Shown one piece after another: positions 16,661 to 25,195 of a DNA stretch of 64,000 nucleotides. The position numbers and the translations under genes are program-made. The notes below the pieces were generated by a model. It was not told where the DNA came from. It made no database searches and worked only from the letters and a program-made list of their open reading frames with translations. Each line of letters starts with the position of its first letter. The stretch's first letter is position 1. The stretch comes from Bacteroidetes bacterium HGW-Bacteroidetes-10 (GTDB taxonomy: Bacteria; Bacteroidota; Bacteroidia; Bacteroidales; UBA932). The stretch spans positions 1 to 64,000 of the forward strand of contig PHDT01000016.1 in the NCBI GenBank assembly GCA_002842695.1, in the 5' to 3' direction.

Positions 16661-17928
16661 AATTCCTGATAACAACATTAGCAACACTGGCAATCGTTTC
16701 ATCTCCATTATCTGCATCACCCTATCCGGGCTTTTCAGAAAAAACAGAGATATTTTCAGACAAAACAGATGGTTCTGACAGAATAATGTTTCATCCCTCT
16801 GCCGAAACAGACCCTGCCGATAAAATTCTGCAGGAGGTGGAAAAAAACAACACAACTCTGTCGGCCTTAAGAAAAGAGGCCCAGGCGAGAAAACTGGGAA
16901 ACCGCACAGATATTTACCCGTCAAATCCGGAAGTTGAGTTTGGCTACCTGTGGGGCAGCCCCTCATCAATGGGAACCCGTCAGGATTTTGGAGTAAGCCA
17001 GACACTCGATTTCCCGCTTGCATACGGTTACAGGAAGAAAATAGCAGACCTGCGCGACAATCAGGTAGACCTTGAGTATCAGAAGAGCCTAAGGGATATC
17101 AGATACGAAGCAAGCATGGTCATTTACGACCTCATATACACCAACGCACTCCGCATCGAAATTGAAAAACAGTATTCCAATGCAAAGGCAATTGCCCATG
17201 CTTTCAAAAAACGCTTCGAAGCAGGAGATGTTTCAAAACTTGAGCTCAACAAGGCCGAGATTAACCTCTACCATGTAACAAAAGTTCTGGAGCACCTCAA
17301 CATTGACAAGGAGTATCTGTTGAATCAGCTCGCCGGCCTCAACGGAGGCACACGAATTGAACTCGAATCATCAACTTTTGGCACTCAGCTTATCCCGGCC
17401 AGCTTTGAGAACTGGTATGCAGAAGCCGAAAAAGAGAGTCCTGTTCTGGGCTGGCTCAGACAAAACATTGAGATAAGCCGGAAGGAGATTGCCCTTACAA
17501 AGGCTTTAGCACTGCCGCAAATCACTACCGGTTACATGAGTGAAAAAGTTGTGGGCGAAAAATTTCAGGGAGTAACCTTTGGAATCACCGTTCCGCTGTG
17601 GGAAAACAAGAACAAAATCAAGCAGGCCAAAGCCGCCGCCGAGGCTGCCGAGTCCATTGCAGCAGATGAAAAGGTTCGTTTCTACACCTCCCTCAAGGCA
17701 CTCCACTCAAAAACAATCTCCCTGCAAAACAGCGTCAATGATTTTCAAAACAGAATCCTCACATTCAACAACGTCGAGATGCTCCGCAAAGCCCTCGACC
17801 TTGGCGAACTCTCAATCATAGACTACTTCCACGAAGTTGAATTCTACTACGAAAGCATCGAGCACCTCATCGACCTTGAAAGAGAATTCAATAAGACGGC
17901 TGCGCAGCTGAGGCTGCAGATTATGTAA
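16657..17928 (+). CDS. TolC-family outer membrane efflux channel
   Basis: 423 aa with signal peptide (FLITTLATLAIVSSPLSASP) and the alpha-helical, low-aromatic repeats of outer membrane efflux proteins, e.g. YQKSLRDIRYEASMVIYDL and AGDVSKLELNKAEINLYHV, repeated with ITTGYMSEK and LGELSIIDYFHEVEFYYE in the second half. Third gene of the metal-efflux operon; its ATG overlaps the pump stop. It provides the outer-membrane exit, and possibly also serves the second pump operon in this window, which lacks such a gene. Confidence 0.88.
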   Translation: MKFLITTLATLAIVSSPLSASPYPGFSEKTEIFSDKTDGSDRIMFHPSAETDPADKILQEVEKNNTTLSALRKEAQARKLGNRTDIYPSNPEVEFGYLWGSPSSMGTRQDFGVSQTLDFPLAYGYRKKIADLRDNQVDLEYQKSLRDIRYEASMVIYDLIYTNALRIEIEKQYSNAKAIAHAFKKRFEAGDVSKLELNKAEINLYHVTKVLEHLNIDKEYLLNQLAGLNGGTRIELESSTFGTQLIPASFENWYAEAEKESPVLGWLRQNIEISRKEIALTKALALPQITTGYMSEKVVGEKFQGVTFGITVPLWENKNKIKQAKAAAEAAESIAADEKVRFYTSLKALHSKTISLQNSVNDFQNRILTFNNVEMLRKALDLGELSIIDYFHEVEFYYESIEHLIDLEREFNKTAAQLRLQIM

Positions 17929-18268
17929 ACATTATCATGCAAGTACTGTAGCATGTTATATTGCAAGTATTGTAGCTAGTATTGTAGCTAGTATTGTTGC
18001 AAGTAAAGTCGAAAAGCACACATGTCAGCCTAAATTACAACTACCTCATATTGTGTTATTTACAATTTCTAATTCTGGAATTTTAATCGAACTCCATTTC
18101 GTAAAACACAGTATTTCAGGCAAATGTAAATTAGGCTGACATGTTGTTTTTTTGTTTGCAATGTTAAAAACAATTTATAATTTTACAAAAGAAGGCAGAA
18201 CTCAGAATGCCTTTTTATAGTTCTTTGTTTATTAATTAATTACGAAGCGTAAGATCGAGGAGGGAGAA
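17929..18268. other. Intergenic region with short tandem repeats and element B1
   Basis: After the channel gene, 17938-18005 holds imperfect tandem repeats around GCAAGTATTGTAGCTA (AGTATTGTAGCT occurs twice, with further partial copies). Family B element B1 follows (18020-18144). Then comes an AT-rich stretch and a strong Shine-Dalgarno-like GAGGAGGGAGAA just before the RAYT2 ATG. Confidence 0.7.
18020..18144. repeat. Family B palindromic element, copy B1 (125 bp)
   Basis: Left end ACATGTCAGCCTAAATTAC (18020-18038); right end GTAAATTAGGCTGACATGT (18126-18144). These are near-perfect inverted repeats around about 87 bp of unrelated AT-rich sequence. It lies 124 bp upstream of RAYT2. Confidence 0.88.
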
Positions 18269-19066
18269 ATGAACACATCAGCAAAGAAAAAAAGATCTAC
18301 TCAAAAGTATTCCCGGGAACAATCCGGGATTTTTCATGTCTATTTCAGGGGAAACGGCAGGCAAAATGTTTTCTACTACGACAGAGATTATTTAAAATTT
18401 CTGGAAATCTGCAATGAAGTATCTCAACTTTACCAAACAAAGATTTGTGCAATTGTTATAATGGACAACCATGTTCACATGAATATTTCAACAAATCAGC
18501 TTACAGAATTCATGCGGGCATTGTTAATACGATTTGTAAGATGGTACAATCTTGACAAAGGCTGGGCAGAGCAGATTTTTAAACGACCTTTTGGCAGTGC
18601 AAAACTTATTTCAAGAGGTGTGATAAAAGAAAATCTAGGTTATATTCTGAGCAATCCGGTTACTGACAAAATCTGTAAGCAACCATGGGAATACAAATGG
18701 AGTTCATATCTGTGCTATTTCGAAGATAATCTATGCTATATAAGCAAATATATTACCATCGACAAATCATTGGTGGAGAGCATTTTCATTGATAAAGCTT
18801 CTATGAACCTATACATGAGTGACTATATGCCTGACAAGGAGATACCTAAAGACTCAAACTGGCACAGGACTCCTGACTACATAGTGATCAATCACTTGAA
18901 TAATCTCCTAAATGGTAGAAATTTATACACTCTAACCAGGCCCGAGTTACACGAGATTATGATCAGGCTTAAGTATGATAAAGATGCATCATTCAGACAG
19001 ATAGCGGGATTAATGCATGAGAGCTATGCTGAGGTACGGAGGTTCTTTGTTAGAAGACGTGAATGA
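18269..19066 (+). CDS. REP-associated tyrosine transposase (RAYT2), intact
   Basis: 265 aa Y1/HUH nuclease of the RAYT type. HUH motif MDNHVHMN near residue 70; probable catalytic Tyr in VRWYNLDKGW; family blocks FHVYFRGNGRQNVFYYD, FKRPFGSAKLISRG, YILSNPV and WEYKWSSYLCYF. The C-terminal region VINHLNNLLNGRNLYTLT through ASFRQIAGLMHESYAEVRRF is a predicted helix-turn-helix DNA-binding part. It starts at an ATG with a strong GGAGGG ribosome-binding site, unlike most genes here. It is distinct from RAYT1 (similar layout but clearly diverged) and is flanked by family B repeats, its likely substrate. Confidence 0.92.
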   Translation: MNTSAKKKRSTQKYSREQSGIFHVYFRGNGRQNVFYYDRDYLKFLEICNEVSQLYQTKICAIVIMDNHVHMNISTNQLTEFMRALLIRFVRWYNLDKGWAEQIFKRPFGSAKLISRGVIKENLGYILSNPVTDKICKQPWEYKWSSYLCYFEDNLCYISKYITIDKSLVESIFIDKASMNLYMSDYMPDKEIPKDSNWHRTPDYIVINHLNNLLNGRNLYTLTRPELHEIMIRLKYDKDASFRQIAGLMHESYAEVRRFFVRRRE

Positions 19067-19111
19067 GATGACCCCAAAATTTTGACAAGAAACTTATCGG
19101 TGTCACTTCAC

Positions 19112-19236
19112 ACATGTCAGCCTAATTTACAACTATCTGAATATATTGATGATACAAATTTGGTTTTTAGTAAAATTCCAGAAATAGAAATCACAAGCAT
19201 CTAATAATCAATCATATGTAATTTAGGCTGACATGT
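19112..19236. repeat. Family B palindromic element, copy B2 (125 bp)
   Basis: Left end ACATGTCAGCCTAATTTAC (19112-19130), right end GTAATTTAGGCTGACATGT (19218-19236). Same length as B1 and B4, different interior. It lies 45 bp after RAYT2. The following GCGACATTCT is repeated 25 bp later. Confidence 0.88.
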
Positions 19237-19317
19237 GCGACATTCTTGAGATTTTACTTGCGACATTCTGACGATGTTATATGCAAAATTCTCAATTCTT
19301 TAACACTACTTTAATCA

Positions 19318-21000
19318 CTATTTACCACTGATCTCAATATCTCTAAGCTGCTCCATCCTCTTCTTATCCAGAAATCCCTGGATAGTTTCGAGGTGTTCTT
19401 TGACCTGGCCGTTGCCAAATTCGTAGACTTTGGTTACCAGGCCGTCAAGGAAGTCACGGTCATGGGAGACCACAATGAGGGTGCCGTCAAATGCAAGCAG
19501 AGCCTGCTTGAGGATATCTTTGGTACGCAAATCGAGGTGGTTGGTGGGCTCGTCCAGAATCAGCAGATTCACAGGCTCAAGCAGAAGTTTGATCATGGCA
19601 AGACGCGTACGCTCGCCACCAGACAGGACCTTAACTTTTTTATCGATATCGTCCCTGCCAAACATAAAGGCACCAAGCAGGTCGCGGATCTTCGAACGGA
19701 TATCGCCCACGGCTATGTCGTCAATAGTCTGAAAAACAGTAAGATTTTCATCAAGTAGAGAGGCCTGATTCTGAGCAAAATAGCCAATCTGAACATTGTG
19801 CCCCAGAGTAAGTTTGCCATCGTGGTCAATCTCCCTCATAATGCATTTCACAAGCGTTGATTTACCCTCGCCGTTGCGCCCCACAAAAGCAACCTTGTCG
19901 CCGCGGTCAATGGTAAGAGAGGCATTTGAGAAGACCGTTTTGAATGTTTTCACTGCCGATTCGCCCTTGCCGCCTGCGGACTCCACAGGATAGCTCTTCC
20001 CTACTCCCTCAGTGATAACCGGGAAGTTGCCGCTGCGCGGAGATGGCGGAAACTTTAGTTTTAATGCCGATGTATCAATTTCGTCAACCTCTATCAGATC
20101 AAGCTTTTCAAGCATCTTAACCCGCGACTGAACCTGAAGAGTCTTCGAGTAGGTTCCTTTGAAACGCTCGATAAACTCTTTAGTTTCGGCAATCATTTTC
20201 TGCTGATCATCATACTGCTTTTGCTGTTGCTCTCTGCGCTCCCTGCGAAGCTCCAGGTAGTGCGAATAGTTAACCTTGTAGTCGTAAATGCGCCCCATTG
20301 TGAGTTCAATGGTACGGTTGGTTACATTGTCCACAAAAGATTTGTCGTGAGATATCAGAACCACAGCTTTAGCCTGGTTAATCAGAAACTCCTCCAGCCA
20401 GATAATCGACTCCATATCCAGGTGGTTAGTTGGCTCGTCAAGCAGAATAACATCCGGTTTGCGAAGCAGAATCTTGGCAAGTTCAATCCGCATACGCCAT
20501 CCGCCGCTAAGCTCAGAGGTTTGTCTGTTGAGCTCCTCACGCTTGAAACCAAGGCCCAGAAGAACCTTCTCAACATCCTCTGCAAAGTGGGTAATGTCAA
20601 TAGCGTAGTACTTTTCGCTTATTGCAGACAAATCCTCAATGAGTTTGTAGTACTCATCTGAATCGTAATCTGTTCTCTCCTCCAGCTGACGGTTATAATC
20701 TGCAATCTGCGCCTCAATGTCATGCAGGTGCTTGAAAGCCTGAGAGGCCTCCTCAAGGACAGTCCGGCCATCTTCAGTCATCAAATGCTGAGGCAGATAT
20801 GCAATAAGAGAATCCTTTGGGGCCGATATTACACCCCTGGAAGGGGCCCTTTCCCCTGCAAGAATTTTGAGCAGGGTAGACTTACCCGCTCCGTTTTTGC
20901 CCATGAGGGCTATCCTGTCTTTGTCATTGATTACAAAGGAGATGTTTTCAAATAATACTGTGCCGCCAAATTCAACACTCAACCCGTCGCAAGAGACCAT
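19318..21000 (-). CDS. ABC-F family ATP-binding protein
   Basis: 560 aa soluble protein with two ABC ATPase domains and no membrane segments. ABC-F proteins act on the ribosome (translation factors or antibiotic protection). Domain 1: Walker A GKNGAGKST, signature LSGGWRMRIELA, Walker B VILLDEPTNHLD. A charged linker (RERREQQQKQYDDQQK) follows. Domain 2: Walker A GRNGEGKST, LSGGERTRLAM, LLILDEPTNHLD. The ATG at 21000 (MVSCDGLSV) is preferred to a TTG 45 bp upstream because strand 1 begins there. Closest in layout to the Uup/YdiF-type branch; exact subfamily not assigned. Confidence 0.9.
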   Translation of the reverse strand: MVSCDGLSVEFGGTVLFENISFVINDKDRIALMGKNGAGKSTLLKILAGERAPSRGVISAPKDSLIAYLPQHLMTEDGRTVLEEASQAFKHLHDIEAQIADYNRQLEERTDYDSDEYYKLIEDLSAISEKYYAIDITHFAEDVEKVLLGLGFKREELNRQTSELSGGWRMRIELAKILLRKPDVILLDEPTNHLDMESIIWLEEFLINQAKAVVLISHDKSFVDNVTNRTIELTMGRIYDYKVNYSHYLELRRERREQQQKQYDDQQKMIAETKEFIERFKGTYSKTLQVQSRVKMLEKLDLIEVDEIDTSALKLKFPPSPRSGNFPVITEGVGKSYPVESAGGKGESAVKTFKTVFSNASLTIDRGDKVAFVGRNGEGKSTLVKCIMREIDHDGKLTLGHNVQIGYFAQNQASLLDENLTVFQTIDDIAVGDIRSKIRDLLGAFMFGRDDIDKKVKVLSGGERTRLAMIKLLLEPVNLLILDEPTNHLDLRTKDILKQALLAFDGTLIVVSHDRDFLDGLVTKVYEFGNGQVKEHLETIQGFLDKKRMEQLRDIEISGK

Positions 21001-21124
21001 TCTGTTTTTCTTCTGATTAAAATTTCGAGCCGCGAAGATAGACAAAAAAAATTAGGACTGGATTTCTGTTATGAATCAGAGAAATCTGTAGTAAGGGTGA
21101 AAGGCCGCAGAGCAAGCTTAATAA

Positions 21125-21838
21125 TCAGAATGTATAATAATTCACCTTGTTGATGGCGGTTCCCATTTTGTCACGCGGCAGGGAGAGGGAAAATTTTTCA
21201 GCTTTGTTTAGTGACACTGTAGTCATAACCGTTTTGCCACCTTTGGCATCTTCACTGGTCATCTCCATAACAAATCCGCCCACATTCAAAGTGTTGTGAA
21301 GGGCGCTCATCTTTGCCGCACGGAAAATTCCGTAATCGTTTGACATATCAACTTCATCTGTAATCCAAACCTCGCCAAAGATCTTTTTGAAGGTGTAGGT
21401 ATACCTTTTACAGAGCTTCCCCGCAATGGTTTTGGTTCCCTCTGCCGGAACAATGTCGAGTCTCTTAATATCCTCCCAGGCCGGATATTTGAACCTTGTG
21501 GCATTGTACATTGGCTCCGGAGCATCACTTCCAAAAATCTGGATTGCCACCTCACTGGTTAGGTCAAAGATTGTCAGCATATCACTTCCTCTGCCCGGAG
21601 AGTCAAGCACAACTGCAAAATCCTTACCGTCACTTTTGAAATATGTCCTGTAAACCAGAGTTCTCATATGCTCATTGTTCTTTGCATAGAACTCAATCTG
21701 CATATTGTTGCATCTGTCAAAGCTGTAGCTGTTCTCCCATTTAACGCCGGGGGCAGTCACATGCTGAGCAATGGCCTCTGAAGGAAGAATTGCTACAAAC
21801 AGCATTGCAACAAACAAACAGGTGTAAAGATTTTTCAT
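21125..21838 (-). CDS. Secreted hypothetical protein (DUF4412-like)
   Basis: 237 aa from the ATG at 21838, chosen because MKNLYTCLFVAMLFVAILPSEAIAQ is a signal peptide. The mature part is beta-rich, with DGKDFAVVLDSPGRGSDMLTIFD and a C-terminal AGKLCKRYTYTFKKIFGEVWITDEV resembling the DUF4412 pattern of a modified or measured polymer-binding fold; that link is tentative. It is monocistronic, between the ABC-F gene and a small unknown gene. Probably periplasmic. Confidence 0.6.
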   Translation of the reverse strand: MKNLYTCLFVAMLFVAILPSEAIAQHVTAPGVKWENSYSFDRCNNMQIEFYAKNNEHMRTLVYRTYFKSDGKDFAVVLDSPGRGSDMLTIFDLTSEVAIQIFGSDAPEPMYNATRFKYPAWEDIKRLDIVPAEGTKTIAGKLCKRYTYTFKKIFGEVWITDEVDMSNDYGIFRAAKMSALHNTLNVGGFVMEMTSEDAKGGKTVMTTVSLNKAEKFSLSLPRDKMGTAINKVNYYTF

Positions 21839-21892
21839 AATAGAACGTTTAGCTGGAATGCAGATAATCAGGTTTAGCAAAAATTCAGAAAA

Positions 21893-22321
21893 TCAGTAAA
21901 TTTTAACCATGACTGAGCGCCAGTGGTTAACCAGCTCAGAGCCGTCAAAGAGAGAACCGTATGCATAACACTCATCCTCATCGTTTTTGATAACAACTTC
22001 AAAACCGTTGATTTTTGTGTTCTGGACGCTGAACTTCGAGTAAACCACATTCTTATCTACCTTAAATTCTCCTATCTCCTTCCCCAGAAGGGTGTTTTCA
22101 CACTCAAAATTAAAGCGGGATTCATCTTCCCTGGAAATCCTGTAACAATTACAGATCTTTTTTCCATTAATGCAAACCCAGCTTTCGTTAGAAATCTCCT
22201 CTCTTCCAATCTCGATTTTGGTCTCCCCAATAGCGTTGGAAATGTTTCCGTTTTTGTCGACAAACTCGGAATTTGTCATCCATTCGGCCGAGTCGGACAG
22301 CAAATGCGTTACACCTTTCAT
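21893..22321 (-). CDS. Hypothetical protein, 142 aa (lipocalin-like fold suspected)
   Basis: Not firmly recognised. The longer frame reaches 22537, but only the part from ATG 22321 (MKGVTHLLSDSAEWMTNSEF) looks like a protein; the upstream part is arginine-rich translation of intergenic and GH5 sequence. The protein is beta-strand rich (KIEIGREEISNESWVCINGK, FEVVIKNDEDECYAYG) and has no signal peptide. A lipocalin-like or DUF1579-like barrel is possible but unproven. It follows the mannanase-like gene by 95 bp. Confidence 0.5.
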   Translation of the reverse strand: MKGVTHLLSDSAEWMTNSEFVDKNGNISNAIGETKIEIGREEISNESWVCINGKKICNCYRISREDESRFNFECENTLLGKEIGEFKVDKNVVYSKFSVQNTKINGFEVVIKNDEDECYAYGSLFDGSELVNHWRSVMVKIY

Positions 22322-22416
22322 GATTTGACAATTTTTTCCGGGATAACCGGGGTTCAAATTAATAATCGGGGCGCGAATCTGGAGCTGACAGAACCTTAGG
22401 AACTCTGTTTTATGCA

Positions 22417-23736
22417 CTAAAGATAATAAAAAAAACGAATTGCGGCGCAAGTGCTGTCTCCTGCAAAAACTGAGTAGAGACCCTGTGGTTCGTGGGCCGG
22501 GTCGCCGGTGAAGGCATCGCCCCTTTTCCAGAACCATTCAGTTGAGGTACCGGGAACCAAGATCGCCTCCCTTGCCCCGGTGACGGCCTCCCCGCCCCAG
22601 GCCCAGAAGTTACACCCGGCCATAAGAGAACCACTCTTTTTACCCTCAGCAACTCTGGAGATAATTGCTTTGTAGAAAAGATCCCGTCCGTTTAAGGCGC
22701 TCGATTTTGAGACTGAAAAATCTTCACGAGGATATCCGAACTCCTCAATAACCAGTGGCTTGCCAAGCCTTTTAGCAACCTCCAGATGAAGATCAATGTA
22801 TTCGTTTGCCTTAGCAATTGCGGTTGCAACATTTCCCTTTACATCTTCGCGCGGCACCCAGCGCCAGGTGTGAGGCCAGATATGGATATTGAGATAATCG
22901 ATTTCAGGAAATGCATGTATCTGTTCATAAAGTTCAATATCTCCCTCACACCCGATTACTCCCTCACTGCCGGTTGAGACCATATGATTGGGGTCAAGAG
23001 ATTTTATCAGCCTTGCTACTCCACCAATCCAACGTGCAAAGGCCTCCTTGTTATCCTTTCCGAAGGGCCGGGGCTCATTGGCTATCTGCCAAGAAAAGAT
23101 TGCCGGATCATCTTTGTATGGGAGGCCGCTTATAGAATTTCTTCTTGAGACAATAAACCTAACATGGTTCTCAAACATTACCCGGCAACTGTCGTTTTTA
23201 TGATATTGCGAGACATATTCACTGAAGGCATCCCAGCCCGCCAGCGTAGGCAGCGGGGCCTTTCCGGCCCCGGCCCACTCCAGATACTTTATAAACCCGC
23301 CTGACCACTCCCATGCATTATTCAGATAGAGCACAGCCTTCATTTTCCTCTCGCCAAGCATAACCATTAGTCTGTCCAGGCCCCTTAACAGAGTGTCATT
23401 GTACACGCCGGGCGAGGGCTGGAGCAGCGGCTCAAACTTAACCGGAACGCCACCCTCCCCTTCACCTCCCACAAGAATCCGCAGGTTTGTCACCCCCAAC
23501 TCTTCAAGATTGTCCAGCTCCCTTCTCAGTCGCGCAATATCCCCGCCCTCGCCCTCCGAAGCCAGAAGCGCGCCATACCAGAAATTAGCCCCAACAAAAT
23601 AGTAAGGTTTACCATCAATAATAAACTGCCCATTCTCAACACGGGCAAAATCATCGACGGCGGCATTACGGGAACATGCCGCTGACCCAATCAATAAGAA
23701 AAGAGGCAACAACCACGAAAAAAACCTCATTATCAT
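22417..23736 (-). CDS. GH5-family mannanase-like lipoprotein
   Basis: 439 aa. Glycoside hydrolase family 5, most like endo-beta-1,4-mannosidases (subfamily 7): FIIDGKPYYFVGANFWYG opening, acid/base Glu in SWQIANEPRPFGKDN, nucleophile Glu in PLVIEEFGYPRE. Lipoprotein signal (LIGSAACS) puts it on the cell surface or in the periplasm. It would cut mannan or glucomannan. The last residues (TCAAIRFFYYL) are encoded partly by a 12-bp sequence identical to the end of family C repeats, so the C-terminus may have been remodelled by a repeat remnant. No PUL partners (SusC/SusD) are adjacent. Confidence 0.88.
   Translation of the reverse strand: MIMRFFSWLLPLFLLIGSAACSRNAAVDDFARVENGQFIIDGKPYYFVGANFWYGALLASEGEGGDIARLRRELDNLEELGVTNLRILVGGEGEGGVPVKFEPLLQPSPGVYNDTLLRGLDRLMVMLGERKMKAVLYLNNAWEWSGGFIKYLEWAGAGKAPLPTLAGWDAFSEYVSQYHKNDSCRVMFENHVRFIVSRRNSISGLPYKDDPAIFSWQIANEPRPFGKDNKEAFARWIGGVARLIKSLDPNHMVSTGSEGVIGCEGDIELYEQIHAFPEIDYLNIHIWPHTWRWVPREDVKGNVATAIAKANEYIDLHLEVAKRLGKPLVIEEFGYPREDFSVSKSSALNGRDLFYKAIISRVAEGKKSGSLMAGCNFWAWGGEAVTGAREAILVPGTSTEWFWKRGDAFTGDPAHEPQGLYSVFAGDSTCAAIRFFYYL
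22438..22449. repeat. Possible family C end remnant inside the GH5 3' end
   Basis: AATTGCGGCGCA equals the outer 12 bp of family C elements at 32597 and 33764. The match is short, and chance cannot be excluded. Confidence 0.35.
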
Positions 23737-23821
23737 AAAACTAAATAAATCCCAGAAAAACCTCTCAGTAAGATTCTCAAATCTTTATGCAGGTTTTTAA
23801 TCTATAATTTCTATCTAAGTC

Positions 23822-24586
23822 TCAGAATCTCCTCTTAATACCAAAACTTACTGTTCCGGCCCCCGAATAGTTTTTGCCATTGTCAGACTCCTTCTGAATA
23901 GGAATGAATCCGTAGTTTCCGCCACCCTCAATAAACATTGAGTTCTGGTCTGTAAACTTGTATGCAAAGCCAATGTAGCCGTTCAGTCCAAAGTTAAATT
24001 TGTTAAGCTGATCGATTATGTCGGTATCTGCATCAAAAGGCTGAGGAGTTGGTGTAAGCGGAATTGTACCAGCTGCGTCGGCATAAATTATACTTTCACC
24101 GCTTGTTATCTGGTGTGCCCTGAGCAGAAAGCCTGCGAAAGGACCAATGGCTGCATAAAAACTGAGCGGGCCTGTCCTTGAAATATTCCAGCTGAATCTT
24201 GCCAGAACCGGAACAATCAGGTAATTCATCTTTGCAACACTCTTGTAATCTGCATAGAGATAATTGATACCCAAAGCCTGTGCGACAGGAGCCAGAGGTC
24301 CTGCCGGAACAAAAGCCTGAAATTTGTCCTTCTGACCTCCCTGAGAAGAGAACTCCGCTCCAAGAGAGATTGAGAATACTTTGCTGATGTGGAATTCGCC
24401 AAAGGCACCATAATTTGCCCCCAGTCTGGATTCATATCCTTCATTCAAAGGATTCTGAACTCCTCCTGCCGTGAGATTAGGAATGTTGAGCCCGCCTTTT
24501 AGCCCCATCGAGAAATTTTGTGCAGAGATTGCACCGGTAACTCCAAAGAGAGAGATTACCACGAGAACAAGTGAAAGTTTTTTCAT
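23822..24586 (-). CDS. PorT-family outer membrane beta-barrel protein
   Basis: 254 aa with signal peptide (MKKLSLVLVVISLFGVTGAISAQ), then alternating amphipathic strands: FSMGLKGGLNIPNL, YGAFGEFHISKVFSISLGAE, YLIVPVLARFSWN, PLSFYAAIGPFAGFLLRA, GYIGFAYKF and a C-terminal GTVSFGIKRRF with the terminal aromatic typical of barrels. Matches the common Bacteroidota PorT/OMP_b-brl_2 fold. Monocistronic; ligand or function unknown. Confidence 0.8.
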   Translation of the reverse strand: MKKLSLVLVVISLFGVTGAISAQNFSMGLKGGLNIPNLTAGGVQNPLNEGYESRLGANYGAFGEFHISKVFSISLGAEFSSQGGQKDKFQAFVPAGPLAPVAQALGINYLYADYKSVAKMNYLIVPVLARFSWNISRTGPLSFYAAIGPFAGFLLRAHQITSGESIIYADAAGTIPLTPTPQPFDADTDIIDQLNKFNFGLNGYIGFAYKFTDQNSMFIEGGGNYGFIPIQKESDNGKNYSGAGTVSFGIKRRF

Positions 24587-24636
24587 TGCATAGTGGTTTA
24601 AGATGACATAAAGTTAAATCATTTTATAAATAAAAA

Positions 24637-24662
24637 GCCCAAAGTCTATGGAAACTTTGGGC
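24637..24662 (-). terminator. Intrinsic terminator
   Basis: A 9-bp perfect stem (GCCCAAAGT with ACTTTGGGC) and 8-nt loop, followed on the minus strand by TTTTTA. It ends the 24688-24990 gene. Confidence 0.75.
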
Positions 24663-24687
24663 CCTGGGAAAGAAATAACATAAACAC

Positions 24688-24990
24688 CTAACTCTTCTCT
24701 TTTTGCTGAAGATTACCTATTTTTTCCTTTTCCTCTTTTAGTAAGTTTTCTGTAAAGCCAATAACAGCAACAAGAATAAATGCAGCAATTATCCAGATGT
24801 ATAGGGTCCATCCCGGTTTGGCTTTGGCAATTTCTGAAGATGTTGCCGCACTTACAGTGTTAACACTGCCCACATTATTTTTGGCAACATAGTTTTTAGA
24901 TTCACTGCTACTCACAGAAGCGGCCGCCTGAGCAGGCGAAAGAGCCGCGATAGTAAGCATAAGGAACAGAGTAAAAACAATCTTTCTCAT
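24688..24990 (-). CDS. Small membrane protein, 100 aa
   Basis: Start at ATG 24990 (MRKIVFTLFLMLTIAALSPA, a signal peptide); the frame opens 21 bp earlier, but that adds a poor N-terminus. After a Ser/Ala/Asn-rich spacer there is one membrane helix (WTLYIWIIAAFILVAVIGF) and a Lys/Glu-rich cytoplasmic tail. No recognised domain. Followed by a good terminator. Confidence 0.55.
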   Translation of the reverse strand: MRKIVFTLFLMLTIAALSPAQAAASVSSSESKNYVAKNNVGSVNTVSAATSSEIAKAKPGWTLYIWIIAAFILVAVIGFTENLLKEEKEKIGNLQQKEKS

Positions 24991-25108
24991 GACGATTAAA
25001 TATTCTTGCAAAAGTTCTTAGTGTAAAATTAGACCTATCATTTAAAAATTGCTCTTTTATTAGTGTATACCCTATTTATCCCCTATTTGAAAATATGGGC
25101 AAAATGAG

Positions 25109-25155
25109 AAACCCGCCCCTCTTTATCAACGGATTGACAAAAAAGAGGCGAGTTT
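25109..25155 (-). terminator. Probable terminator after the PHP gene
   Basis: AAACCCGCCCCTCTTT and AAAGAGGCGAGTTT form an imperfect GC-rich stem around a 17-nt loop, about 40 bp past the stop of the minus-strand gene at 25196. Confidence 0.5.
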
Positions 25156-25195
25156 ACGATTTGTTAACAGCGAGGACTGCGCTTGTTTTCAGGAG

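Larger units (their letters stand above)
18020..19236 (+). mobile_element. RAYT2 locus flanked by two family B elements
   Basis: A RAYT gene (18269-19066) lies between element B1 (18020-18144) and element B2 (19112-19236). Both elements are exactly 125 bp. This is the arrangement of a RAYT with cognate REPIN-like substrates. A third 125-bp copy lies far away at 48115-48239. Confidence 0.75.
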
